A stretch of DNA of 64,000 nt from Malus domestica (GCF_042453785.1 NC_091668.1:28955501-29019500), one strand, 5' to 3'; numbered from the stretch's first letter, positions 49,134-61,270 are shown. Program-made: numbers and translations. Notes: generated by a model not told the origin, from the letters alone.

Positions 49134-51333
49134 ATGGATTTCTCTCCCCTTTCAGACGCCTTGGCCTCCAAATCCTATGGAAAGCTCGCCGATATCTGCG
49201 ACCAACTCATGCTTCAGGTTACATTTCGCTTTCAATCCATTCAAATTTCAAAACTTTCGTTTGTTTTCTCACTCTCTCTCTCTCTCTCTCTCTGATCGCG
49301 CAGCTCGCAGCGGAGGGCGTTTCTTTTCAGGACGACTGGCCCTACGCCATTCATCTTCTCGCTCTCATATACGCTGGTGATATGTATGTTTTTAATTTTC
49401 ATAATTTTCGTTTAATTTTTTTTCTGCCTTTTGAATCTGTTCATGTTGATGAGTTTAAGTAGAACAAATAACATAATTCGTTGGAAGCTAATAAATCGTA
49501 CTTGAAGTTATGTTTTTTTTTTAATTTTTTTAATTTATGAATTTGTTCTATTTTAGCTCAATCTGTTGTATCTTTGTATTCTGATGATGGTTTCATGGTA
49601 GCAATGCTTTTTGTATTCTGGGTTTTGATTACTTGTTGTTTTACGATTCTGCGTTTTACTATTAATGTTGTTTGGTCATTTGGGGTGAATCCTGACTTAA
49701 ATCTGAGTTTGTTGTCTTTGTTGTTGGTTTTCTGTTATTTGGAATTTAATCTGTGGGGTGATGATGATGCAGCAATAGTGTGCGGTTTCTTTGGAAATCG
49801 ATGCCTGTCACAGTCAAAGAGAGCAATCCAGAAGTCATTGCTGCTTGGAAAATTGGTCAGAAGTTGTGGGTGCGGGACTACGGGGGTGTGTATGAAGCTA
49901 TTCGTGGATATGAATGGAGTCAGGATGCTGAAGGTCTTGTTGCAGCCTTCTCAGGCAAGTTTTACTAGATCAAAAATTGTATTCTTTATGTTTTGCGCGC
50001 GTGTGATACTTCAATTTGAAGATTTACGACAAATATATCCGTTCAAAAGATGAGTGATATTGTTCAATAGTCGAAGAATGCTGAACAATTTGTCGAAGTT
50101 TGTTGTGATCACATCCTTCATAAACTTAAATTGCTGTGCTGGTAAGGTGTCATTTGTAATTGGCGTTAATTATGGTTGATTCTGATGAGAGTAGAGTACT
50201 TTTGAACGGTCAACACTCGAATGATTCCTTTCATTATTTTCTGGTGTTTAACGGAGCTTATAGAGTACTAATTCTTATGTTTAGTAAGGTCATCATTAAT
50301 CGTCTTCTTAACTTCATGCAGATCTTTACACAAAGAAAATGTTTCAGCTCCTGCAGTCTGCTTATTCTACAATAAGCATCCAAGACACAGCTCTCTTCTT
50401 GGGAATGAGTGAGGATGATGTCACAACTTGTAAGCTTCTGTTTTCACAAATTCATCTGTTACCAAATTCCGCAGGGTTAATTTTCCCTTTTGAAAAAATG
50501 AAATTAAAATCTTAATGCTTTCCTATCAGAAAAGATATAGATTTATCATTGCTTTTCAGTGATCTTTGGGAAAGTAACCATTTAACAGCTTTGGAGGTAT
50601 GGGCCTTTTTGAAGTCTGTTAATCCTGAATAAGTAGGTTTTCTGGAAGAAAAAAAGGCTCTGCTGCTTTAAAGAGTGTGGGAGGATTATTTGTTGAGATT
50701 TACAAACGTAAAAGGATATAAAGAATCAAAAACCAGTTGAATGTCGACTAATGATACACTTACCAATTTTCATACCACAGCTGTTCCACCTCTCTAATAC
50801 AAGTAGGGCCCACCAACACATGTGGGTCCCATCTTTATAAGAGCAGTGGTACGAATGTGGTAAGAGTAGCATTTTTTGGTCGAATCACTGAACAAAAGGT
50901 GTATACGAATGGGTAAATTAAGTTGGAAGAAAAAAAGGTGTCCTGCCTATGAGAATTTTGTTGCAAGTTTGTAGAAGAAATTTAGGAGGAACCCTTATTT
51001 ACTACATTTTTCCGTTGATTTTCTTATTTTCACTTTGAAAACAGTTGTTTTTGCTTGAAAAAGTTTCCAAGTCTTTGATGACGACTCCTTGTATCGTAAA
51101 TAGTAATATATGCTAGGACTTGTTTTTTAATTGCATACTTATAGGCCCGTCATCATTTGTTTCAAACTCCTGGGATATGGTTGTCGTTCGCAGATGTACT
51201 ACAGCAAGGTTGGGTTGTGGACCCTGCTTCACAAATGGTTACTGTGAAGAAGCACCCTATCGTCACGGAGCAGAAACTGGATGCGAGTAAATTGCAGAGC
51301 TTGACAGAATATGTATTCCATCTCGAGCATTGA
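49134..51333 (+). CDS. CSN8: COP9 signalosome complex subunit 8
   Basis: Subunit of the COP9 signalosome, which removes NEDD8/RUB from cullins and controls ubiquitin ligases and light development. Five exons give 197 aa, the usual plant length: 49134-49217, 49304-49383, 49773-49954, 50322-50429 and 51194-51333. Start MDFSPLSDALASKSYGKLAD. The CSN8/PSMD8/eIF3k (PCI-type) domain fills the protein, with DDWPYAIHLLALIYAGD, AAWKIGQKLWVRDYGGVYEA, DTALFLGMSEDDV and the end VLQQGWVVDPASQMVTVKKH to LTEYVFHLEH. Intron 3 has a GC donor (CTCAG|GCAAGT) instead of GT; the acceptor is a normal tgcag. Intron 4 hosts a MITE-like element. A (ct)n run in intron 1 lies just before exon 2. The frames of all junctions agree. 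Confidence 0.94.
50750..50873. mobile_element. MITE-like element B in CSN8 intron 4
   Basis: aatgatacacttaccaattt then tcataccac is an imperfect inverted copy of gtggtacgaatgtggtaaga then gtagcatt. The centre is a shorter palindrome around agggcccacc/tgtgggtccc. Arms are related to the element at 26626-26755. Confidence 0.55.
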
Positions 51334-51627
51334 AGTAGTTTACCAAGTTCCTGAAGCTGTGAGTTGTCCTTTTGGTCAGCTGCTAACTTAGATCATGATT
51401 TAGTGGAGTAAATAATTTCAGGATTTCAGGTTTTATACATGTGGACGGCACTTTTACGCACGTTATTTTTCTATCGGTTATATTTTTCACTAGGCTGTGT
51501 GTCATTTGGATTTAACCTTAGTTGGTCCCCAAAGTTGTGCACAAACAAGTTCACAACATCATGTCATGTCATTTTTTGTCAATCCCTAGTTTTGCTGCGT
51601 TTTATTCTCATCGTTATATTTGTTTAG

Positions 51628-51876
51628 TGCAATGGAGAGTGGGTTCATCAGTTAGCCAGGTATCCGGGGATTGTTATAGCTTACGCCGCTGGTGGTGGGG
51701 GTGGTGGTGGTGGTTCTGCTGCTGCTGCTAGCTTACGAGAAGCTGTGTTCATTTCCAACTCGGAGAAACTAATCGGAATCATCGCATTCCCAGTTGGACT
51801 GCTCTTTCTGCTCTTGCAGTTGCTTCTGCTCGTTTTTGATTTCGCCATTTCTTTCGGATGCCGCTTCCGCACTTGA
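51628..51876 (+). other. Possible unassigned 3' exon downstream of CSN8
   Basis: After a usable acceptor (tttgtttag) an open frame of 82 codons begins CNGEWVHQLARYPGIVIAYA, passes through eight Gly and four Ala codons, and ends in a hydrophobic helix-like stretch (GIIAFPVGLLFLLLQLLLLV) before TGA at 51874. The block is GC-richer than its surroundings. It could be a terminal exon of an alternative transcript, a remnant of another gene, or chance. I do not recognise the product; a proline-rich minus-strand frame covers the same bases. Confidence 0.25.
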
Positions 51877-51948
51877 AATTTGAATTCTATTGGCTGATAC
51901 GGTGCCGTTTGCTGCTAGCGACTGTATGCTTATTAAAACATTGAAAAG

Positions 51949-52596
51949 TAAAACTTAGGATTAAGTAACTAAAACTTTTCAACCTTTTAGTGTCATTTCA
52001 AATTGGTTTCAACATTTTTAAACATTCTAAATAAGTACTTAACTTATTGAAAATGTTACATCTGTTAATCCCTAGTTGAATTTTTCGGTAAATGTATTGC
52101 TAACAATGAGTCCTACCTTTTAGCTTACTTGGACACTAAAATACTAATTAAATTAACTTAAAAAAAATGAAGATGAATAATGAAAATAAATAAATAAATT
52201 CACAAATAAAATGGAAAACAAAAATGAAGATCGGAAAATATCAAACCCTGCCACCTTCAAGCTTAACCTACGACCATCAAAACCTCGTCCCAACCTTTAT
52301 ATTCAAAACCTGCCAACTGTTTTAGCTTCTAGTTCTTCTTTGTGACTGGTGAAGATGGTGTCCATATCATTTTTGCAGTCTTTATGATTGTTTGTTAGTG
52401 AAAGTCATGTTTCTATAACCTTCTATTGATTTTAGAGATGAAGTATGCCCTAGTTATTTAACAGAAATTTATCTGGCTTAATGAATGTGATATTTTTAAT
52501 AACTTAGGTACTTATTGGAATGTTTAAAAAGATTTAAGACTAATTTGGAATGACACTAAGCTTTGAAGAATTTTTTGTACTTAATCCTAAAATTTA
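51949..52596. mobile_element. Foldback element with ~130-bp terminal inverted repeats
   Basis: The left arm (51949 to about 52090: acttaggattaagtaact, agtgtcatttcaaattgg, aaacattctaaataagtact) is mirrored by the right arm to 52596 (agtacttattggaatgttt-type sequence, tttggaatgacactaa, gtacttaatcctaaaattt). The middle, about 380 bp, is AT-rich and lacks a coding frame. Long arms and small size fit a non-autonomous Mutator-like or foldback transposon. No target duplication is certain. Confidence 0.65.
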
Positions 52597-52753
52597 CAAA
52601 GAGAAAATATAAAAATGGTCACGAAGGATTTTTAGTGACGCCTTCAAATGATTTTTTGTCTAAAAAAAAATTACAACTTTATTTACTATTTCTGAATAAC
52701 TATTCTGTCACTAAATTTGTTTTATTTAGAGAAAATTAGGTCAATTGATTTTT

Positions 52754-52893
52754 GGGAACTTTAACGAAAAGCTCTCGGTACGGTTCATTTTAACGAAAAA
52801 CCATATTTTTACACTAAAAAGTCAATCATGATATTATTCACTTTACCATTTACCCTTTATTTTATCCTTATCGTTGAAACTCACAATTCTAAA
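52754..52893 (-). repeat. Dispersed repeat family, copy 2
   Basis: Minus-oriented copy of the repeat at 22447-22600: cattttaacgaaaaaccat, tttttacactaaaaagtca and attcactttacc. Confidence 0.65.
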
Positions 52894-52929
52894 TAGTTTG
52901 TTTGATTTTTTATACTCACATCTCAACGG

Positions 52930-53126
52930 ACCGCTGATTTGAAAGTTATAAGGAGCGGCGTAGATGCTAAAACCCTTAAACCCGCGTATTATCCAAACTG
53001 CTACCCGAAAAGCTTCAGAAGAAGAAGAAGGGTCGGGAAGGAAGGAGGCAGTGACCTCGCCCTCTTTTGTGTTCCTCCTCCTCCATCACAATTTACAATT
53101 ACAGTTTACAGCTCGACGCAGCAAGG
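52930..53126 (+). other. Candidate 5' UTR exon of RPC8
   Basis: A GC-richer, purine/pyrimidine-patterned segment ending gctcgacgcagcaag|gtatga, which is a good donor. The RPC8 start codon at 55502 sits right after an acceptor-like accccag. This suggests a 5' UTR exon joined across a 2.37-kb intron. Inferred only from splice signals and composition. Confidence 0.35.
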
Positions 53127-53519
53127 TATGATATCCTCCTATCAGCTTTCTGTGTTCATGGAGATTAATATCATAACTTTGCTCTCTGATTATTCTTTCT
53201 TTTTGGATTGTAATCTGAAAATCTTCAATTTTTTTCAATAAATTTGTTTGCTTTCTGGTGAATTCATGTGTTTCCAATTTTTTGGTTGGATTTTTAGAAC
53301 CCATAAAAGCCACCTTTTCCCCTAAATTTTTACGACCCTTTGCGATTTTCGTCACAATCCAGAGTTTATTTGGTGTTTAATTGGTTTTGTTGCATTGTTT
53401 CTGATTAATATGTAATTGGGCTATACTATCCGGTTCTGTAATTAGTTTTCGTATTTTTCGACAAATTCATACGGTGATTAGAACAGGGCATAGCTCAATT
53501 CGAGATTCTAGTTTCTTAT

Positions 53520-54415
53520 GAAAACACAAATCCAAACTTCACAATGATATTCCAATATAAGACATCAAAATTTGAAAGTTTGTAGTACAGATTGACCTCC
53601 ATTAGTGGAACAATATCTTCATCACCAACATGTGCTTTGACAAAGTTCAGGCACTCCTGTTATTTGATAGCAGTCACATAGGAAAACCAGTTGTATCACA
53701 TTAACTATTTCAATGCATAAGTTGACTTCAAATACAACAATTAAGTTACCTGCAACCTAGGTGACAGATCACAAACATAATTAACTCCAACCATGCTTGA
53801 GAAATTACGACTCTGACGATCAAAACAGAAAAGGTGTACACTTATTAGCCAAAAGAACAAACATTTAATAGCGATGAAAGGGACGTTCGATAGTCAGTGA
53901 TCTTACCTCATTTGAGGGCACCGAAACTTCAATAGCTGATTCAAGGTCAGCACCTGAATGAACAGCCTGTGGGCATGGTGATAATAGGAATAAGAAGTCG
54001 AAAACACATAAGCATTCTCCTATAGTTAATCTGTTAGAGGAATGAAATGTAACAGCAACTAAAAGTTAAAGAAAACTTCAGATGTAGTTAATTTGAAGAG
54101 CGCCAACATTATAAGGAGCTATCCATTGCATTCCATCATAAAACAAAATGCCATGAAAGTCAATACTCAAGGAGACTGTAATCAAACATTGGACAATAAC
54201 AAAAGCCCATGTGGAGTCAACTTTTCGTCAGCAAAATAATTTATTAAAGCTACAGAATGGAGATTGCCAAGGTTTCGCATTGTAGTTCTTGTTCAATGTT
54301 AGATGCCTGCTTGACATGAACCTCAACCATACCAATATATCAACAAGCCCGAACTCCCCTTCACTTTTGCAGCGTTCTGTGAGTTCCGTTGCAATGTTGA
54401 ATCTGTGTCAAATAA
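53520..54415 (-). pseudogene. Exon-like fragments of an unidentified gene
   Basis: Minus-strand blocks with splice-like borders: near 54410-54350 (frame with ATELTERCKSEGEFGLVDIL), 53968-53908 (AVHSGADLESAIEVSVPSNE), 53829-53750 (MVGVNYVCDLSPRLQ) and from 53654 (ECLNFVKAHVGDEDIVPLME), the last running to a stop near 53520. They read like consecutive exons of one conserved protein, but I do not recognise the family, and no start or first exon is evident. They lie inside the probable RPC8 5' UTR intron, so this is either a short overlapping antisense gene or a captured gene fragment. Confidence 0.4.
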
Positions 54416-54689
54416 GTATAGTTTTAAAGGGATGAAAGAATGAAACTGGAGACAATTTCCTATCTTATAAGAGCAACTTCACATTATCATCATATTAAGC
54501 AATTCTTATGCCCATCTAGGTGACCATAAAAAGAAACTAATAACTGGCCCAATGATAATGAGCATCAAGGTTTCTCCATGCACCATGCATATTAATTATA
54601 ACTTAAATTGATTACATATACCATATATTGGCATCACCTGTGCATCAACGATCTCTCGGCCTCCTTCTCCGAAGGTTATTTTTCCGAGG

Positions 54690-54935
54690 ATGAGCACCGT
54701 TCAGATAACATCCTGCCAACCTAGCAACTATTTTAGGAACCCATCTCAATCTGTCCGCCTCCATTCTAATCCGTATTTTCTTCCAAACCGTGCTAACTGT
54801 CTCCTTGGAGCTTCTTTGAAACTAAAACGTAATGCACTAGTTCAGCAACAATGTGTGGCTGTTCTGAAAAACCAGCATTGCGGGGTCGTATCTCAGTACC
54901 ACCAATCCGCATCTGTCTGCAGACAGTGTTCTTGA
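54690..54935 (+). pseudogene. Fragment resembling a plastid transit peptide exon
   Basis: 81-codon frame from ATG 54690 (MSTVQITSCQPSNYFRNPSQ) rich in Ser, Asn, Arg and Leu and low in acid residues, as in chloroplast transit peptides, with KLKRNALVQQQ and a stop after VCRQCS. No continuation is found downstream, so it looks like a duplicated first exon of a nuclear gene for a plastid protein. Product not identified. Confidence 0.3.
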
Positions 54936-55501
54936 ATTGTCTAATTTGGATTTATTTACAAGTACATTAATTCATAACCAGACCAAGTTAGTTGTCTGCA
55001 CGAAACACTTGACAAGAGTGCCATCCTAGCCAATCCAATCCTAACCATCCTAAACACCAAGTCCAATCCCATCCGGCCCACCAAACGAGCCCTCCATCCC
55101 TCAACACACCATCCCAACCACCCCTAGCGCTGCAAGATTTTTTACATTTGTGTCCTCCTTATCTTAGAGTTACTGAATTGGGTTTGCTGCCTATCGGCAG
55201 AAAACCTTACATCGTTGGAGCAGTCCAACAAACAGTTGGGCTGCACTTTTGAAAACACTAAGTAAGAATTACATTTGCATACCAATTGCATGTTGCTTGG
55301 TTAGTTTTTTTCTTTGTTTTCTTTTTTAAAAAAGAATTGTCTGCACAAATCCTGTGAATTCGAAATTTGAATTAGTACTCGCATACCACTATGAAAACCT
55401 AGCTATTTGTGAATCTTCTTCTTTTAGTCCATGAAAAATCAAACTAAAATTTGTTAATTACATACTTGGTTCTGGAATAGAAATTGTGTAGAGCACCCCA
55501 G

Positions 55502-57381
55502 ATGTTCTACCTCAGCCGAATTGAGCACACGCTCCGTCTTCCACCTCATCTGCTCAGCCTTCGTCTAGAAGATGCGGTTAAGGGAGAGCTCGAGAAGATT
55601 TTCCTAGATAAGGTTTATGACCTTCTCTATATTGTTTCTTAATTTGTATTTTGAATAGAGCCCTTGTTTCTTACTCAAAGTGTTGAGCCTTCTTTAACTG
55701 CGCTAATCTTCGAATGTAGGTTATTGCCAAATTGGGGCTCTGCATTTCTGTCCACAGTATTCAATCCATTAAAGATGGATTTATCCTACCTAATGATGGT
55801 CATCCAACTTTTAGGGTATATATTCTAACCTTGTTTTGTCTTCTTGAATACAAATCTGTTATATTCGCGTTTAGGTTGATTTAGTCCTTATAATTGAAGC
55901 CAAATTGCTTTACTCCTTCGGTTTTATTTTTCTTGTTCGTGTTACGTTCGTTATTCATTTTGAAATACCTCAATTTATTTCATTTTCAATTGCTCAGTAT
56001 GTGACGGCCAGTTATCTGCGCTAACAGTGCTATTCTTCTTCTTCCTCTTCTTCATTTCTAATTTGTTGTTTTCCTTACCTTTTTTCTTTTTCAACCCTTA
56101 GCATGTTGTGTTTTCAGACTCCCAATCCATACAACAAGTTGACAATCATGTCATATTAATTTGCAGGTGGAGTTCACACTAATTATGTTTCGTCCATTTG
56201 TGGGAGAGATAATTTCTGCAAAACTTAAAGAATCTACTGCAAATGGTTTACGCTGTATGTATTCTAATGATATGAACTGACTGTAGTCTGTTCTTGAGTT
56301 CCAATTAATGTTTTCCTTCTTAGGTTGTCTTTGTGCAAGTAATTCTTACTACAAATGCACCATAGCGTAGCAATACATTGACAACTCCTATTTCTTGTCC
56401 GTAGTCTAATTTTCAATCTTTAATTGGCAGTGTCGCTTGGATTTTTTGATGATATTTATGTACCAGTACATCTTTTGCCATCTCCATCCTGCTCCGAGCC
56501 TGACCCAGAAAAGAGGTGATCGTCCTTTCCATGTCTGCATTGATGGATTCTTGTTTATTGGTTCATTGTTTGAAATACCGTTGCATATGTGGTTTTGATA
56601 TTACTGAGGAATACAGGAACAACGTCATTTGGATATGGAAATGTCCTGATGCAGATGATCTTGCTGTTGAGTGGACGGATGAGGTACATATTGTTAGGAA
56701 TTGATTTATCTATAGCTATACAAGTTTCTGGAGCCTACATGCATGCTAACTTTTAGTTTCGAATAGCAGATAAGATTCCAAGTTCAAAGTGTGACCTATC
56801 CACCAATTCCAATTGAGCAGCCGGAAGATGCGAAACCATTTGCTCCTATGGTGATTACTGTAAGTTTATGCATTGAACCTTATCATGACTGGTTGTGCAT
56901 CTAGCTGTAGCATCACTTGATCTGTGTTTAAAATTTTCCAAGGGCAATGAACTAGCTTTGTGGGACTTTTCATTTCGTTAATAAAATGTGATAATTACTA
57001 CGTATGAGGGCTTGGTGCAATGGAAAGGTTGCCTTTGTGACCGAAAGGTCATGGGAAACAGCCTCTTTGCAAAACAAGGGTAAGGCTACGTACAATAGAT
57101 GTTCATCCCCAGACCCTCGCAAAGCAGAGAGTCTTGTTGGCTTGGGGTCGGGCCATTTAATTACCAAGTATAGAGTAACTCTAGTTTCATTGTCTCGTCG
57201 CTCTAAATCTTTGTTCAAATTAAGTTGGGTGTTCTCTTTTGGCAAGCAGATTGCGGTGAATTCTATGAGCCGCCAAGTAAAGTTTCGTATTTTGCAGGGA
57301 TCAATTGATTATGATGGTCTTGGCCCTCTTAGGTGGTGGGACAATGCGGAAGACAAGGATGAAGAACCTGAAGATCCTTAA
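55502..57381 (+). CDS. RPC8: DNA-directed RNA polymerase III subunit RPC8 (Rpb7/Rpc25 family)
   Basis: Stalk subunit of RNA polymerase III, needed for initiation at tRNA and 5S rRNA genes. Seven exons give 206 aa: 55502-55612, 55720-55815, 56167-56254, 56431-56515, 56617-56683, 56770-56859 and 57298-57381, all GT-AG and in phase. Start MFYLSRIEHTLRLPPHLLSL. The N-terminal Rpb7-like domain runs to FVGEVISAKLKEST (exon 3). The Rpc25-type OB domain follows with LSLGFFDDIYVPVHLLPSPS, IWIWKCPDADDLAVEWTDE, IRFQVQSVTYPPIPIEQPED, PFAPMVIT and GSIDYDGLGPLRWW, then an acidic end (EDKDEEPEDP). The last intron holds an Au-like SINE. The 5' UTR may be split by a long intron (see 52930-53126). Confidence 0.93.
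57006..57160 (+). mobile_element. Au-like SINE in the last RPC8 intron
   Basis: gagggcttggtgcaatggaa (A-box region), then gtgaccgaaaggtcatgg, gaaacagcctctttgcaaaa and gggtaaggctacgtacaata followed by a pyrimidine-rich end. This order matches what I recall of the plant Au SINE family. The B box region is missing: cat-ggg joins directly to aaacagcc, a small internal deletion. Confidence 0.65.
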
Positions 57382-59126
57382 GCTTACGGACCTTTAGCAA
57401 AGGGGAGCTCTAATAGTTGCCTGTTTTTTGTTATCGTGTTTGAAAGCGCCGAGACAATTTGGTTTGAGCCTGTAAATTTTCCGCTTTAGATTATATACAA
57501 ACTAATATAGGTTGAATTAGCTTGATCGGAAGATGGACAATTTCATCGGTTTAGGGTGTAAAATACAATATCTGTAGGAATTCTAATCGGCTTAACTCGG
57601 GGGCTTTGTTGGTTTTGACCTCCTACCCCATTTGCAATACATGAAGTTTTTGGCTAAAAAAACCCACCTCTTGGTTAAAAAAACCGAGGACTCTCTACTG
57701 TGTCCAATTCACTAGTACAAATAAAGATTCTTACAAAGTACCACGCACAACTCAATTCCTATACCTAATTTACGGTCCTACGGAGTAGTTTTACCTTTGT
57801 GCAACCTTACTTTGCACGAGATGAGAATCCCTTCGATCTTCATGAGAAGGTAGCTCCTACCTTGAACTTTTCTCCATGTGGCACCGAAACCAAATCAATC
57901 AATGCAAATGATGTTATGATGAAAATATGAAAATCTGGATTCAACGATCAGTCAATTTCTCCAATCAAACAGTTGAAAGAAGAAACTGACGAGAATCAAA
58001 AACCGTGCCAATAGATAGATTTGAAACTAAAGAACTTGACCACGAATTTAATCTAAAACTGTGAAGATAATACAACCCTATTCTGCAATGATTGAGTGTT
58101 TAATGAATAAAGATGGTTTTGTGCCTAGGGTTCCTGATGATGAACACAAGACGTACTCCCCAAGGCTATAAAAGCACTCTCTAGAAAATATATAAATTTC
58201 CTAGCCAAAAAGCAAAATGAGAGTAGCTAGGTTTTAAGCAAAAATGGGATGTTTATTTTCAGCAACAAGGACAAGGGACACTTGTCATTACAAAGAATAA
58301 TTTGTGCATATCAAAGGCTGAAAATTTAATTTCGGATAAAAGTTGTCAGTCAGCCCATGTGGACTGTCTTAAATTGCTTGCCCAGCTAGTTGGACAACAT
58401 GGAGTAATTCTAACCAAACAACATCACCAAACAAAAAGCAGTATGAATTTAAGCGTGAAATGCATATGCATGAACAACCTCTTGAAGTGATGGCCCGACA
58501 GTTTCCAGCAGTATGATCCCATAGAGAAAATGAGCCCTTGAACCCCTAAATCTAACTAGAGCACGTGTGGTACCAATTACAAGATTTGACAAGAAAAACC
58601 AAACATAAAAGTCTAGTATTCACAGTTTTCTTTGTCGTCTTTTAAAACTTCATCAGGTAGGCATGGACAGTCGATATAAGTGATCAACCAATGACTTTGC
58701 TCATAGGAAGAATTTGTGCAATCCATAGGGTATTGGAAAGCTAAGCAGCTTTGAAATTTTCATCGACGTAGGTTTTTAGAGATATTATATAGGGTTAGGA
58801 TCAAGAACAAAGTCTTTAACACATATTTTTACACATGTTTTTAGCCATTAGATTAACTTCAACTGTTTAATTTTCAGCTTTATTCATCTTTAAGAAGAAG
58901 ATACACAAGGAAGTAAATTGTCTTGACACGTGATTTTCTTCCATTTTGGCGGGCAATGTTAGCAGGTTATTCCAACAATATGAAGGATATAATTTTTAGT
59001 TTAAATACTCTCTTTTAATATCGAAGAACTGTGATGACTGCCCCGAACCTTTAATCACACAAACAGTAGCTATCTTTCTCTCATTTATACTGCAAGGATA
59101 GAATTTGAGTTCCAACTATTTAAGGC
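57382..59126. other. RPC8 3' flank and intergenic DNA
   Basis: 3' UTR side of RPC8, then no supported gene. A segment at 58732-58802 (attggaaagctaagcagctt, then tagggttaggatc) recurs in altered form at 60240-60345. Confidence 0.35.
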
Positions 59127-59350
59127 TCGTTTAGATGTACTTTTAAAATGACTAAAATCGTTTTTAGGGAAATTTTTTTGGGTTCCAAAAGCACTTAAAA
59201 TGCTTTCTGCAAGAAGCATCAGTTATGTGCTTCTTTCATAGAGCACTTTAAGTGCTTTTCTAGGATTTACATGCATCTTTACTAAATATTAGTTCTAAAA
59301 CTATTTTCATCATAAACATTTTCAATCATTTTAAAAATACATCTAAACGA
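59127..59350. mobile_element. MITE with 25-bp terminal inverted repeats
   Basis: Left end tcgtttagatgtacttttaa aatga (59127-59151); right end tcattttaaaaatacatcta aacga (59326-59350), a 24/25 inverted match. The interior has a subterminal agcacttaaaatgc / agcactttaagtgct palindrome. 224 bp, non-coding. Superfamily not assigned because a target duplication was not clear. Confidence 0.75.
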
Positions 59351-60366
59351 TTTTTTAATGTCTTTCATAAACCGCGGGAATCTTCTAACCCGTTTGATTC
59401 CTTTAAGAGCATCAACCAAATACTTTTCTTCATTGAAAATTATTTGGTGCATAGTGAATCCTCCATGCAGAAGCGTGAGTGGATGCCCCTGTAAAATAAT
59501 TTTAAATAATTTTTGTAAACGGTATAAGTAAACATACAATCCTTGTATCACGCTTTTGCCATTATTATAAGGACAATACTTAGTTATTCAAAGATGAGTA
59601 GAAATTCTTACTCAAAATTTCTTAAAATTGTTCGTTGTCAATTTATAAAACTTCGTGTTTATAATTAAAACTGTTATTATTATAAATCACCATATAAAGA
59701 TCGCATCTGCAAAAAATCAATTAAAACTAAGATCGTTTAGTCATCAAACTATTTACAAACAAATGAACAGTATTGGTAAAAGCATTATGAACCGTCTATG
59801 TATATGCTACAATAGACTGACTAAACGACTTTAGTTTTAATTTATTTTTTGTAGGGATGATCTTTACAATGTGATTCATAATATGAATGGTTCTGATCAT
59901 AAGCACAAAGTTCCGCGATTAAAACACTAAAAATTTTAAGTAGGAGTTTCTACTCATCTTTGAGTAGCCAAGTATTGTTATTATTGTACTCCAATTCCTT
60001 TGGATACATCATAATACACCAAGTAAGCAGCTTTCCTAGTAAAACTCGGCCCAAGAATCGTTGGGTCACATCTGGAATATAATTGAAGAAAATGATGTTT
60101 GTTATTCTTCGTGATGGCTCCATATTTTCTAAGACCAGACACTGATATATTAAAACTATTAGAATTTGAAACGCTAAAAGTAATTGCGAATCAAAATAAA
60201 ATTTTAATTTCTTTATATTGGCCTGAATAAATGAAGAGTATTGGAAAGCTAAGCAGCTTTGATTATATTCTTCATTTATCATGATGATACGGGTTTCAAA
60301 TTGTCATCGAGATAGGGTTTTGGAGACATATATAGGATTAGGATTTTCATCGAGTTAGGCTATTGG

Positions 60367-60416
<50 letters not shown>

Positions 60417-61270
60417 ACGAATTAATAAAACACTCATTGTCAACCAAAATCTTATGAAATTACCAGTTTAACTTTCTAATTAAAACATAACATGAATAAG
60501 AAATATGGGGCATAAATGTAATTTCACACAACCAAATTTTTTTTTCTTCAAAGTGTCACCTACATGTAATCCTAACATATCTTTAATTAAAAAAATAAAA
60601 ATAAAAAATATAAACTTTTCACTCCCACATTCTCTATCACTCTCTTCCTCTCTTCTATTTCAAAAACAAAAATAAAAAGTTTTCTCACACACTTAATGTG
60701 TGCCCATATGCTAGTATATATAAAATAAACACTCAAGACTTTTAAATTTCTCTTTCGAAAATTGTAATACATATAATTTTCATTTGATAATAACGGAAAA
60801 CAATATGTCGCTTTACGTGGTAAATTTGGTGAATCAAAGTTACGCTTTTACTATTTAAATTAGCTAATTTAACGGAAAAATTTTTATGTTGATATTTAAG
60901 CGTATATTTTGTACATCTTTTATCTATTAAATTAGCTATGGTTTTATTTTGACATATATTTTGACCTTTTTTTTTCATTAATTAATTATTTTTAATATCT
61001 ATTTAATATGTCGCTTTACGTGGCAAATTTGGTGGGTCAAAGTTACATCATGTCATCAATTAACGAAACACTTGACAAAAAATAGGGGTGGACATCCAAG
61101 TCTTTAGACCGTAGATTTGGACCGTGTTATCCGACCCGATGTAAAACCATATTGTTCTTACCTTTAATTTTTTATGTGCAGGTTACTTGGCCCGGATTGT
61201 TTAATGGTTGTCTTAGCACTTGCCATTTCATAAGTGGTCCACAATGAAGCCCATGATCCATAATTTTAAA
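59351..61270. other. AT-rich intergenic DNA
   Basis: No gene. Contains a (ta)n microsatellite of 44 bases (60371-60414). A duplicated segment aatatgtcgctttacgtggt occurs at 60804 and again at 61006, each with aaatttggtg and tcaaagttac after it. Confidence 0.4.
60371..60414. repeat. (AT)n microsatellite
   Basis: About 22 uninterrupted AT units. Confidence 0.95.
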
